From assembly GCF_904849725.1 (NCBI RefSeq), contig NC_058524.1, forward strand, positions 488,195,763-488,259,762: a DNA stretch of 64,000 nt, given 5' to 3'. A program made the position numbers and the translations under genes. The notes under the pieces are model-generated. The model saw nothing but the letters and a program-made list of their open reading frames with translations, had not been told where the DNA came from and searched no databases. Source of the stretch: Hordeum vulgare subsp. vulgare. Its lineage: Eukaryota > Streptophyta > Magnoliopsida > Poales > Poaceae. Shown in pieces: positions 1 to 10,499 of this stretch; the stretch's first letter is position 1, and the number at the start of each line of letters is the position of its first letter.

Positions 1-219
1 CTTAAATAAACCACAAACTTCATCTACATAGATTAGATGCAAGTCTGGATGTGATGTTCCATCTCCTGTAAAAGGATTAGCCAGCAGTTTCTCAAGCATA
101 CCCGAAGGAAATTCAAAGCAAATATTTTCAGTAGGTGCAGCAGGTTGAGGAGCAACTATTTGTGCTTCCGTTTGAGGTGAAGATACCTCGAACAAGCCCC
201 TCAAAGGATTAGTATCCAT
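1..219 (-). CDS. N-terminal gag fragment of an Athila-type Gypsy element, cut by window edge
   Basis: Reading the minus strand from the ATG at 219 gives 73 open codons to the window edge. The protein starts MDTNPLRGLF and contains NPFTGDGTSHPDLHL, a motif I associate with gag N termini of Triticeae Athila-lineage Ty3/Gypsy elements; gag forms the particle that packages element RNA. The 70 bases before the ATG (220-289) look like the untranslated leader of the same element. The leader stops abruptly at 289, where an unrelated integrase sequence in the other orientation starts, so the primer-binding site and LTR are missing on this side. The rest of gag should lie left of the window. Confidence 0.7.
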   Translation of the reverse strand, partial: MDTNPLRGLFEVSSPQTEAQIVAPQPAAPTENICFEFPSGMLEKLLANPFTGDGTSHPDLHLIYVDEVCGLFK

Positions 220-289
220 GGTGACAAGTGACAATAAATTTCAGCACACTGTATGAATGTTTCCTTACCAAGTTCCACTTACCAAAGGC

Positions 290-337
290 GGACGTATGAG
301 ACCCTTCCGCAAAATGGACGTATGAGACCCTTCCGCA
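290..337 (+). repeat. 22-bp direct duplication at the truncation junction
   Basis: A 22-bp sequence beginning GGACGTATGAGACCC occurs at 290-311 and again at 316-337, separated by four bases. It sits exactly where the minus-strand Athila leader meets the G1 integrase. The second copy fits the integrase reading better, so the first looks like a duplication made when the two elements were joined. Confidence 0.7.
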
Positions 338-1149
338 CAGGACAGGGCGGATTCACTCATTTGCTAGTTGCAGTCGACAAATTCACCAAGTGGATAGAGG
401 CCAAGCCAATCAAAAAGTTAGATGCACGTACTGCAATCAAGTTCATGAGGGAAATCACTTTCAGATTTGGGGTTCCACAGAACATCATCACGGACAATGG
501 ATCGAACTTTAAATCGGATGAATTCAAGAGTTTTTGCTCCAACCAAGGAACCCGAGTGGATTATGCATCCGTTGCTCACCCCCAAACCAACGGCCAGGCT
601 GAACGGGCGAATGGACTCATACTTCAAGGATTAAAGCCTCGTCTCATGCGAGAAATTGGACATGCTGCAGGCGCTTGGGTCACCGAGTTACCTTCTGTGC
701 TCTGGGGACTCAGAATGACCCCGAAAGGGTCGACTGGGCAGTCTCCATTCTTTCTCGTATACGGAGCAGAAGCTGTCCTTCCGAGTGATTTGCTTCATAA
801 TTGTCCCCGAGTTGAACTCTTCTCAGAAGTCGAAGCTGAACAAGCTCGATAGGACGGAGTCGATCTCTTGAAGGAGGAGCGTGAGATGGCCCTGATTCGA
901 TCGACAATCTATCAACAAGACTTGTGGCGGTTCCATTCAAGACACGTCAGGAGTCGGACGTTCCAAGCAGGCGATTTGGTGCTTCGAGTGCATTAGCAGA
1001 GACCACACAAGTTGGCCCAGACCTGGGACAGACCGTTCATAATCTTTAAGGTGCTGAACAACGGAGCCTACAGACTCTACAATGTGGAGAAGAGGATCGA
1101 CGAGCCGCGGGCGTGGAACGGAGATCTACTTAAGCGTTTTTATGCCTGA
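290..1149 (+). pseudogene. Gypsy integrase pseudogene (core and C-terminal domain)
   Basis: The frame encodes the retroviral-type integrase core with the three catalytic acidic residues visible in VAVDKFTKW, ITDNGSNF and GQAERANG, followed by the C-terminal segment around 1000-1149 (PHKLAQTW, NGAYRLYNV, IDEPRAWN) that ends polyproteins of Tat-lineage elements. Integrase inserts element cDNA into the chromosome. Two in-frame stops break the frame, TAG at 850-852 and TAG at 994-996; the natural end is TGA at 1147-1149. Reverse transcriptase and RNase H, which should precede it, are missing because the element is truncated at 290. The first 48 bases contain a short tandem duplication. Confidence 0.85.
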
Positions 1150-1250
1150 TTAGCGACTGTTTCGATGTAGCGAACAAGATTCCCTGAAGAAATTTACTTT
1201 CCAGAAGTTTTGATTACTGCAATATATTTATTGACTCTGGTCTAGAAAAC

Positions 1251-1576
1251 CTCTTCGAGTGAAGAGCTACTCTCTCACTCGGGGGCTTAGCCACGAACCA
1301 GATTTGCCTAAGTTAAAAAAACTTCTCCGAGTGAAGAGCTACCCTCTCACTCGGGGGCTTAGCCGCGAACCAGATTCGCCTAAGTTAGAAAACTTCTCCA
1401 AGTGAAGAGCTACCCTCTCACTCGGGGGCTTAGCCGTGAACCAGATTTGCCTAAGTTAGAAAACTTCTCCGAGTGAAGAGCTACCCTCTCACTCGGGGGC
1501 TTAGCCGCGAACCAGATTCGCCTAACTTAGAAAACTTCTTCAAGTGAAGAGCTACCCTCTCACTTGGGGGCTTAGC
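1251..1576 (+). repeat. 71-bp tandem array of G1, part 1
   Basis: Units begin at 1251, 1322, 1393, 1464 and 1535 with an exact 71-bp period; the last is interrupted at 1576 by Copia element A. Each contains CACTCGGGGGCTTAG, close to the polypurine tract TTCGGGGGCTAA in front of the G1 LTR at 42762. The array continues at 18956 and 29001, for about 14 units in all. The bases 1150-1250 between integrase and array show no gene. Confidence 0.9.
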
Positions 1577-3402
1577 TGTTGGGGAACGTCGCATGGGAAA
1601 CAAAAATTTTCCTACGCGCACGAATACCTATCATGGTGATGTCCATCTACGAGAGGGGATGAGTGATCTACGTACCCTTGTAGACCGTACAGCAGAAGCG
1701 TTAGAGAACACGGTTGATGTAGTGGAACGTCCTCACGTCCCTCGATCCGCCCCGCGAACAATCCCGCGATCAGTCCCACGATCTAGTACCGAACGGACGG
1801 CACCTCCGCGTTCAGCACACGTACAGCTCGACGATGATCTCGGCCTTCTTGATCCAGCAAGAGAGACGGAGAGGTAGAAGAGTTCTCCGGCAGCGTGACG
1901 GCGCTCCGGAGGTTGGTGATGACCTTGTCTCAGCAGGGCTCCGCCCGAGCTCCGCAGAAACGCGATCTAGAGGAAAAACCGTGGAGGTATGTGGTCGGGC
2001 TGCCGTGGAAAAGTCGTCTCAAATCAGCCCTAAAACCTCCGTATATATAGGTGGGAGGGAGGGGGCCTTGCCTTGGGGTCCAAGGACCCTCAAGGGGGTC
2101 GGCCGAGCCAAGGGGGAGGACTCTCCCCCCCCCCAAACCGAGTTGGACTAGGTTTGGTGGGAGGGAGTCCTCCTCCCTTCCCACCTCCTCCCTTTTTTTT
2201 TTCTTTTCCTCTTGATTTTTCTTCTCTTGGCGCATAGAGCACTTGTGGGCTGTCCCACAAGCCCACTAAGGGCTGGTGTGTCTCCCCCAAGGCCTATGGG
2301 CTTCCCCGGGGTGGGTTGCCCCCCCGGTGAACTCCCGGAACCCATTCGTCATTCCCGGTACATTCCCGGTAACTCCGAAAACCTTCCGGTAATCAAATGA
2401 GGTCATCCTATATATCAATCTTCGTTTCCGGACCATTCCGGAAACCCTCGTGACGTCCGAGATCTCATCCTGGACTCCGAACAACATTCGGTAACCAACC
2501 ATATAACTCAAATACGCATAAAACAACGTCGAACCTTAAGTGTGCAGACCCTGCGGGTTCGAGAACTATGTAGACATGACCCGAGAGACTCCTCGGTCAA
2601 TATACAATAGCAGGACCTGGATGCCCATATTGGATCCTACATATTCTACGAAGATCTTATCGTTTGAACCTCAGTGCCAAGGATTCGTATAATCCCGTAT
2701 GTCATTCCCTTTGTCCTTTGGTATGTTACTTGCCCGAGATTCGATCGTCAGTATCCGCATACCTATTTGAATCTCGTTTATTGGCAAGTCTCTTTACTCG
2801 TTCCGTAATACAAGATCCCGCAACTTACACTAAGTTACATTGCTTGCAAGGCTTGTGTGTGATGTTGTATTACCGAGTGGGCCCCGAGATACCTCTCCGT
2901 CACACGGAGTGACAAATCCCAGTCTTGATCCATACTAACTCAACTAACACCCTCGGAGATACCTGTAGAGCATCTTTATAGTCACCCAGTTACGTTGCGA
3001 CGTTTGATACACACAAAGCATTCCTCCGATGTCAGTGAGTTATATGATCTCATGGTCATAGGAATAAATAGTTGACACGCAGAAAACAGTAGCAACAAAA
3101 TGACACGATCAACATGCTACGTCTATTAGTTTGGGTCTAGTCCATCACGTGATTCTCCCAATGACGTGATCCAGTTATCAAGCAACAACACCTTGTTCAT
3201 AATCAGAAGACACTGACTATCATCGATCAACTAGCTAGCCAACTAGAGGCATGCTAGGGACGGTGTTTTGTCTATGTATCCACACATGTAGATGAGTCTT
3301 CATTCAATACAATTATAGCATGGATAATAAACTATTATCTTGATACAGGAATTATAATAATAACTATACATTTATTATTGCCTCTAGGGCATAATTCCAA
3401 CA
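1577..3402 (-). repeat. 3' LTR of Copia element A
   Basis: 1826-bp LTR running TG (3402) to CA (1577) on the minus strand. It is next to the polypurine tract, so it is the 3' LTR of A. A TATA-like stretch is at 2041-2050 (minus). Its middle block (about 2050-2390) differs strongly in sequence from the same block of the LTR at 8690-10499, while both flanks align well; the right part matches 17918-18955. Confidence 0.9.
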
Positions 3403-3416
3403 GTCTCGCACTTGCA
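3403..3416 (-). promoter_or_regulatory. Polypurine tract of Copia element A
   Basis: On the minus strand AAGTGCGAGAC immediately precedes the LTR. The sister copy beside 10499 reads AAGTGGGAGAC, the usual form, so this one carries a G-to-C change. It primes plus-strand DNA synthesis. Confidence 0.75.
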
Positions 3417-3470
3417 CTAGAGTCAATAATCTAGCCCTCACATCACCATGTGAATTACATTGTAATAAAT

Positions 3471-6400
3471 CTAACACCCATACAGTTGGTGTCGATCATG
3501 TTTTGGCCGTGGAAGAGGTTTAGTCGGCGGGTCTGCTACATTCAGATCCGTGTGCACTTTGCATATATTCACGTCCTCTTCCTCGACGTAGTCGCGGATG
3601 AGGTTGAAGCGTCGTTTCATGTGTCTGTTCTTCTTGTGAAACCGTGGTTCCTTTGCTAAGGCAATGGCACCAGTGTTGTCACAGAACAAGGTTATTGGAT
3701 TCAGTGCGCTTGGCACCACTCCAAGATCCGTCATGAACTGCTTCATCCAGACACCCTCCTTAGCCGCCTCCGAGGCAGCCATGTACTCCGCTTCACATGT
3801 AGAATCTGCTACGACGCTTTGCTTGGAACTGCACCAGCTTACTGCACCCCCATTAAGAATAAATACGTATCCGGTTTGCGACTTACAGTCGTCCGGATCT
3901 GTGTCAAAGCTTGCATCGACGTAACCTTTTACGGCGAGCTCTTCGTCACCTCCATACACGAGAAACATCTCCTTAGTCCTTTTCAGGTACTTCAGGATAT
4001 TCTTGACCGCTGTCCAGTGATCCACTCCTGGATTACTCTGGAACCTACCTGCCATACTTATGGCCAGGCTAACATCCGGTCTAGTGCACAGCATCGCATA
4101 CATGATAGAACCTATGGCTGAAGCATAGGGGACGGAGCGCATATGCTCTCTATCTTCATCAGTTGCTGGGCACTGAGTCTTACTCAATCTCGTACCTTGT
4201 AAAACTGGCAAGAACCCTTTCTTGGACTGTTCCATTTTGAACCTCTTCAAAACTTTATCAAGGTATGTGCTTTGTGAAAGTCCTATCAGTCGTTTTGATC
4301 TATCCCTATAGATCTTAATGCCTAGAATGTAAGCAGCTTCTCCTAGGTCCTTCATAGAGAAACTTTTATTCAAGTAACCTTTTATGCTCTCCAAAAGCTC
4401 TACGTTGTTTCCAATCAGTAATATGTCATCCACATATAATATTAGAAACGCCACAGAGCTCCCACTCACTTTCTTGTAAATACAAGATTCTCCAACCACT
4501 TGTATAAACCCAAATGCTTTGATCACCTCATCAAAGCGTTTGTTCCAACTCCGAGATGCTTGCACCAGTCTATAAATGGATCGCTGGAGCTTGCACACCT
4601 TGTCAGCATTTTTAGGATCGACAAAACCTTCGGGTTGCATCATATACAACTCTTCCTTAAGGAAACCGTTAAGGAACGCCGTTTTGACATCCATCTGCCA
4701 GATTTCATAATCGAAAAATGCAGCTATTGCTAACATGATTCTGACGGACTTAAGCATCGCTATGGGTGAGAAAGTCTCATCGTAGTCAACTCCTGGAACT
4801 TGTGAAAAACCCTTTGCCACAAGTCGAGCTTTATAAACGGTCACATTACCGTCAGCGTCCGTCTTCTTCTTAAAGATCCATTTGTTCTGAATAGCCTTGC
4901 GGCCCTCAGGTAGTATCTCCAAAGTCCACACTTTGTTCTCATACATGGATCCTATCTCGGATTTCATGGCTTCTAGCCATTTGTTGGAATCTGGGCCCAC
5001 CATTGCTTCTTCATAATTTGCAGGTTCATTGTTGTCTAACAACATGATTGATAAGACGGGATTACCGTACCACTCTGGAGCAGCGCGTGATCTCGTCGAC
5101 CTGCGTGGTTCAACAGAAACTTGAACTGGAGTTTCATGATCATCATCATTAACTTCCTCCTCAACCGGCGTCGCAACGACAGAGGTTTCCCCTTGCCCTG
5201 CGCCACCATCCAGAGGGATGAGAGGTTCGACAACCTCGTCAAGTTCTATCTTCCTCCCACTCAATTCTCTCGAGAGAAACTCCATCTCGAGAAAAGCTCC
5301 GTTTTTAGCAACAAACACTTTGCCCTCGGATTTGAGATAGAAGGTGTACCCAACTGTCTCTTTTGGGTAACCTATGAAGACGCACTTTTCCGCTTTGGGT
5401 TCCAGCTTTTCAGGCTGAAGCTTTTTGACATAAGAATCACATCCCCAAACTTTAAGAAACGACAACTTTGGCCTTTTGCCATACCACAGTTCGTATGGTG
5501 TCGTCTCAACGGATTTTGATGGTGCCCTATTTAAAGTGAATGCAGCTGTTTCTAATGCATAACCCCAAAATGATAACGGCAAATCAGTAAGAGACATCAT
5601 AGATAGCACCATCTCTAACAAAGTACGATTACGACGTTCGGACACACCATTACGCTGTGGTGTTCCAGGCGGTGTTAACTGCGAAACAATTCCACATTGT
5701 CTTAAGTGAGCACCAAACTCGAAACTCAGATATTCACCCCCACGATCAGACCGTAGGAACTTGATCTTCTTGTTACGATGATTTTCCACTTCACTCTGAA
5801 ATTGCTTGAACTTCTCAAATGTTTCAGACTTGTGCTTCATCAAGTAGACATAACCATATCTACTTAAATCGTCAGTGAAGGTGAGAAAATAACAATATCC
5901 GCCGCGTGCCTCTACGCTCATTGGACCACACACATCGGTATGTATGATTTCCAACAAGTCACTTGCACGCTCCATTGTTCCGGAGAACGGAGTCTTAGTC
6001 ATCTTGCCCATGAGGCATGGTTCGCACGTGTCAAGTGAATCAAAGTCAAGTGACTCCAAAAGTCCATCAGCATGGAGTTTCTTCATGCGCTTTACACCAA
6101 TATGACCCAAGCGGCAGTGCCACAAAAATATGGCGCTATCATTGTTTACTCTAACTCTTTTGGTCTCAATGTTATGTATATGCATATCGCTATCAAGATT
6201 CAATATGAACAATCCTCTCACATTCGGTGCATGACCATAAAAGATGTTACTCATAGAAATAGAACAACCATTATTCTCAGACTTAAAAGAGTAACCGTCT
6301 CGCAATAAACAAGATCCAGATATAATGTTCATGCTCAACGCAGGCACTAAATAACAATGATTTAAGTTCATCACTAATCCCGATGGTAGCTGAAGTGACA

Positions 6401-7433
6401 CTGTGCCGACGGCGATTGCATCAACCTTGGAACCATTTCCTACGCGCATCGTCACTTCGTCTTTCGCCAGCCTTCGTCTATTCCGCAGTTCCTGCTTCGA
6501 GTTGCAAATGTGAGCAACAGAACCGGTATCGAATACCCAGGCACTACTACGAGAGCCGGTTAAGTACACATCAATAACATGTATGTCAAATATACCTGAT
6601 TTTTCTTTGCCCGCCTTCTTATCTGCCAGATACTTGGGGCAATTGCGCTTCCAGTGACCCATACCCTTGCAATAGAAGCACTCTGTTTCAGGCTTAGGTC
6701 CAGCCTTGGGTTTCTTCGGCGGATTGGCAACAGGCTTGCCGCTCTTCTTCGAATTGCCCTTCTTGCCTTTGCCGTTTCTCTTGAAACTAGTGGTCTTGCT
6801 CACCATCAACACTTGATGCTCTTTACGGAGTTCAGACTCTGCGACTTTCAGCATCGCAAACAACTCGCCGGGAGACTTGTTCATCCCTTGCATGTTGTAG
6901 TTCAACACAAAGCCTTTATAGCTTGGCGGCACTGATTGAAGGATTCTGTCAGTGATAGCTTCTTGCGGGAGTTCAGTCCCCAGCTCAGCTAGACGGTTTG
7001 AGTACCCAGACATTTTGAGCACATGTTCACTGACAGACGAGTTTTCCTCCATCTTGCAAGCATAGAATTTATCGGAGGTCTCATACCTCTCGATCCGGGC
7101 GTTCTTCTGAAACATAAACTCCAACTCCTGGAACATCTCAAATGCTCCATGACGCTCAAAGCGACGTTGAAGTCCCGGTTCTAAGCCATACAAGACTGCA
7201 CATTGAACTATTGAGTAGTCCTCCTTACGTGCTAACCAAGCGTTCTTAACATCCTGATCAGCCGTAGCGGGTGGTTCATCTCCTAGCGCAGCATTAAGGA
7301 CATAATCCTTCTTCCCAGCTTGTAAGATTAGCTTAAGATTACGAGCCCAGTCTACAAAGTTGCTTCCATCATCTTTCAACTTAGCTTTCTCTAGGAACGT
7401 ATTAAAATTCAGGATGACTGTCGCGTGAGCCAT
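3471..7433 (-). CDS. Intact Copia gag-pol polyprotein, BARE/Angela type
   Basis: One uninterrupted frame of 1320 residues from ATG to stop carries every function for copying and inserting the element. Order: gag about 1-250; CCHC zinc knuckle CFYCKGMGHWKRNC at 252-265; protease with FDTGS at 301-305; integrase with the HHCC region 439-473 and catalytic D500, D563 and E599; reverse transcriptase about 837-1080 with D915 in QMDVKTAF and YVDD at 1000-1003; RNase H about 1169-1310 with D1173, E1215 and D1252. The order protease-integrase-RT is that of Ty1/Copia. Possible defects are SIYRLVQAS at 952-960 where I expect SIYGLKQAS, and DPPTKPL near the C terminus where I expect DPLTKPL. The untouched length suggests a young or recently selected copy; activity cannot be judged from sequence alone. 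Confidence 0.93.
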   Translation of the reverse strand: MAHATVILNFNTFLEKAKLKDDGSNFVDWARNLKLILQAGKKDYVLNAALGDEPPATADQDVKNAWLARKEDYSIVQCAVLYGLEPGLQRRFERHGAFEMFQELEFMFQKNARIERYETSDKFYACKMEENSSVSEHVLKMSGYSNRLAELGTELPQEAITDRILQSVPPSYKGFVLNYNMQGMNKSPGELFAMLKVAESELRKEHQVLMVSKTTSFKRNGKGKKGNSKKSGKPVANPPKKPKAGPKPETECFYCKGMGHWKRNCPKYLADKKAGKEKSGIFDIHVIDVYLTGSRSSAWVFDTGSVAHICNSKQELRNRRRLAKDEVTMRVGNGSKVDAIAVGTVSLQLPSGLVMNLNHCYLVPALSMNIISGSCLLRDGYSFKSENNGCSISMSNIFYGHAPNVRGLFILNLDSDMHIHNIETKRVRVNNDSAIFLWHCRLGHIGVKRMKKLHADGLLESLDFDSLDTCEPCLMGKMTKTPFSGTMERASDLLEIIHTDVCGPMSVEARGGYCYFLTFTDDLSRYGYVYLMKHKSETFEKFKQFQSEVENHRNKKIKFLRSDRGGEYLSFEFGAHLRQCGIVSQLTPPGTPQRNGVSERRNRTLLEMVLSMMSLTDLPLSFWGYALETAAFTLNRAPSKSVETTPYELWYGKRPKLSFLKVWGCDSYVKKLQPEKLEPKAEKCVFIGYPKETVGYTFYLKSEGKVFVAKNGAFLEMEFLSRELSGRKIELDEVVEPLIPLDGGAGQGETSVVATPVEEEVNDDDHETPVQVSVEPRRSTRSRAAPEWYGNPVLSIMLLDNNEPANYEEAMVGPDSNKWLEAMKSEIGSMYENKVWTLEILPEGRKAIQNKWIFKKKTDADGNVTVYKARLVAKGFSQVPGVDYDETFSPIAMLKSVRIMLAIAAFFDYEIWQMDVKTAFLNGFLKEELYMMQPEGFVDPKNADKVCKLQRSIYRLVQASRSWNKRFDEVIKAFGFIQVVGESCIYKKVSGSSVAFLILYVDDILLIGNNVELLESIKGYLNKSFSMKDLGEAAYILGIKIYRDRSKRLIGLSQSTYLDKVLKRFKMEQSKKGFLPVLQGTRLSKTQCPATDEDREHMRSVPYASAIGSIMYAMLCTRPDVSLAISMAGRFQSNPGVDHWTAVKNILKYLKRTKEMFLVYGGDEELAVKGYVDASFDTDPDDCKSQTGYVFILNGGAVSWCSSKQSVVADSTCEAEYMAASEAAKEGVWMKQFMTDLGVVPSALNPITLFCDNTGAIALAKEPRFHKKNRHMKRRFNLIRDYVEEEDVNICKVHTDLNVADPPTKPLPRPKHDRHQLYGC

Positions 7434-8689
7434 GATCTACAACACAAATATATTCAAAGTGGACTTAGACTATGTTCAAGATAATTAGAGTTCAACTTAA
7501 TCAAATTATATGCTAAACTCCCACTCAAAAAGTACATCTCTCTAGTCATTTGAGTGGTTCATGATCCACTTACACTATCCCAAGTCCGATCATCACGTGA
7601 GTTGAGTATAGTTTCAGTGGTAAGCATCTCTATGCTAATCATATCAACTATACGATTCATGCTCGACCTTTCGGTCTCATGTGTTCCGAGGCCATGTCTG
7701 CACATGCTAGGCTCGTCAAGCTTAACCCGAGTGTTCTGCGTGTGCAACTGTTTTGCACCCGTTGTATGTGAACGTTGAGTCTATCACACCCGATCATCAC
7801 GTGGTGTCTCGAAACGAAGAACTGTCGCAACGGTGCACAGTCGGGGAGAACACAATTTCGTCTTGAAATTTTAGTGAGAGATCACCTCATAACGCTACCG
7901 TCGTTCTAAGCAAAATAAGGTGCATAAAAGGATTAACATCACATGCAATTCATAAGTGACATGATATGGCCATCATCACGTGCTTCTTGATCTCCATCAC
8001 CAAAGCACCGGCACGATCTTCTTGTCACCGGCGCCACACCATGATCATCCATCAACGTGTTGCCATCGGGGTTGTCGTGCTACTTATGCTATTACTACTA
8101 AAGCTACATCCTAGCAAAATAGTAAACGCATCTGCAAGCACAAACGTTAGTATAAAGACAACCCTATGGCTCCTGCCGGTTGCCGTACCATCGACGTGCA
8201 AGTCGATATTTCTATTACAACATGATCATCTCATACATCCAATATATCACATCACATCGTTGGCCATATCACATCACAATCATACCCTGCAAAAACAAGT
8301 TAGACGTCCTCTAATTTTGTTGTTGCATGTTTTACGTGGTGACCAAGGGTATCTAGTAGGATCGCATCTTACTTACGCAAACACCACAACGGAGATATAT
8401 GAGTTGCTATTTAACCTCATCCAAGGACCTCCTCGGTCAAATCCGATTCAACTAAAGTTGGATAAACCGACACTTGCCAGTCATCTTTGAGCAAAGGGGG
8501 TTACTCGTAACGATGAAACCAGTCTCTCGTAAGCGTACGAGTAATGTCGGTCCAAGCCGCTTCAATGCAACAATACCGCGGAATCAATAAAAGACTAAGG
8601 AGGGCAGCAAAACGCACATCACCGCCCACAAAAACTTTTGTGTTCTACTCGAGAAGACATCTACGCATGAACCTAGCTCATGATGCCAC
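7434..8689 (-). other. Untranslated leader and primer-binding site of Copia element A
   Basis: About 1.25 kb separate the LTR at 8690 from the gag-pol ATG, normal for BARE-type elements. The primer-binding site lies at 8676-8688 (minus: TGGCATCATGAGC), a variant of the initiator tRNA-Met site TGGTATCAGAGC. The outer part, 7889-8689, is nearly identical to an inverted copy at 11738-12538. Open frames on the plus strand here do not look like genes. Confidence 0.8.
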
Positions 8690-9303
8690 TGTTGGGGAAC
8701 GTCGCATGGGAAACAAAAAATTTCCTACGCGCACGAAGACCTATCATGGTGATGTCCATCTACGAGAGGGGATGAGTGATCTACGTACCCTTGTAGACCG
8801 TACAGCAAAAGCGTTAGAGAACGCGGTTGATGTAGTGGAACGTCCTCACGTCCCTCGATCCGCCCCGCGAACAATCCCGCGATCAGTCCCACGATCTAGT
8901 ACCGAACGGACGGCACCTCCGCGTTCAGCACACGTACAGCTCGACGATGATCTCGGCCTTCTTGATCCAGCAAGAGAGACGGAGAGGTAGAAGAGTTCTC
9001 CGGCAGCGTGACGGCGCTCCGGAGGTTGGTGATGACCTTGTCTCAGCAGGGCTCCGCCCGAGCTCCGCAGAAACGCGATCTAGAGGAAATACCGTGGAGG
9101 TATGTGGTCGGGCTGCCGTGGAAAAGTCGTCTCAAATCAGCCCTAAAACCTCCTATATATAGGTGGGAGGGAGGGGAGGAGGCAGCCTCAAAACCTAAAG
9201 GTTTGGCCGAAATTGGAGGTGGAGGAGTCCTACTCCAATCCTACTTGGAGTAGGATTCCACCTTCCCACTTGGAAACTCTTTCCACCTTGTGTTTTTTCC
9301 TTC
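7889..9303. repeat. Inverted repeat IR1, left arm (partner 11121-12538)
   Basis: About 1.41 kb covering the Copia leader and the adjacent 0.6 kb of LTR is repeated in reverse complement at 11121-12538. A 174-codon open frame inside the arms is identical in both, and a 148-codon one differs by a single residue, so divergence is well under 1 percent. Similarity stops at 7889 / 12538 and at 9303 / 11121. Confidence 0.85.
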
Positions 9304-10499
9304 TCAAACCTTATGGGCCTTAGTGGGAACTTATTCCAGCCCACTAGGGGCTGGTTTATCTCTTCCCATAGCCCATGAGACCCCTTGGGGCGTGACACCC
9401 CTCCCGATGGTCCCCGGCACCCCTCCCGGCACTCCCGGTACACTACCGATGAGCCCGAAACTTTTCCGGTAATGCACGAAAACCTTCCGGTAACCAAATG
9501 AGGTCATCCTATATATCAATCTTCGTTTCCGGACCATTCCGGAAACCCTCGTGACGTCCGTGATCTCATCCGGGACTCCGAACAACATTCGGTAACCAAC
9601 CATATAACTCAAATACGCATAAAACAACGTCGAACCTTAAGTGTGCAGACCCTGCGGGTTCGAGAATTATGTAGACATGACCCGAGAGACTCCTCGGTCA
9701 ATATCCAATAGCGGGACCTGGATGCCCATATTGGATCCTGCATATTCTACGAAGATCTTATCGTTTGAACCTCAGTGCCAAGGATTCATATAATCTCGTA
9801 TGTCATTCCCTTTGTCCTCCGGTATGTTACTTGCCCGAGATTCGATCGTCAGTATCCGTATACCTATTTCAATCCCGTTTACTGGCAAGTCTCTTTACTC
9901 GTTCCGTAATACAAGATCCCGCAACTTACACTAAGTTACATTGCTTGCAAGGCTTGTGTGTGATGTTGTATTACCGAGTGGGCCCCGAGATACCTCTCCG
10001 TTCACACGGAGTGACAAATCCCAGTCTTGATCCATACTAACTCAACTAACACCTTCGGAGATACCTGTAGAGCATCTTTATAGTCACCCAGTTACGTTGC
10101 GACGTTTGATACACACAAAGCATTCCTCCGGTGTCAGTGAGTTATATGATCTCATGGTCATAGGAATAAATACTTGACACGCAGAAAACAGTAGCAACAA
10201 AATGACACGATCAACATGCTACGTCTATTAGTTTGGGTCTAGTCCATCACATGATTCTCCTAATGATGTGATCCCGTTATCAAGTGACAACACTTGCCTA
10301 TGGCCAGGAAACCTTGACCATCTTTGATCAACGAGCTAGTCAACTAGAGGCTTACTAGGGACAGTGTTTTGTCTATGTATCCACACAAGTATTGTGTTTC
10401 CAATCAATACAATTATAGCATGGATAATAAACGATTATCATGAACTAAGAAATATAATAATAACTAATTTATTATTGCCTCTAGGGCATATTTCCAACA
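8690..10499 (-). repeat. Complete Copia LTR, B subtype, shared between two internal regions
   Basis: 1810-bp LTR, TG at 10499 and CA at 8690 on the minus strand, TATA-like stretch at 9153-9162. Its CA side is followed by the primer-binding site and leader of element A, so it acts as a 5' LTR. Its TG side is preceded by a polypurine tract and 3' internal sequence (10500 onward), so it is also a 3' LTR. It matches the LTR of element B (11121-11737 and 16421-17921), not the 3' LTR of A. Confidence 0.88.

Noticed and set aside
1251..1576. Regular repeats with constant period, CRISPR-like at first glance
   Set aside because: The whole 71-bp unit repeats, with no unique spacers, and it lies inside a plant Gypsy element.
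7966..8490. 174-codon open frame, perfectly duplicated at 11937-12461
   Set aside because: It is antisense in the untranslated leader of the Copia elements. Its conservation follows from the inverted duplication, not from coding selection.
8544..8990. 148-codon open frame across leader and LTR, duplicated at 11437-11883
   Set aside because: It crosses the primer-binding site and LTR end on the strand opposite to gag-pol; no known protein similarity.
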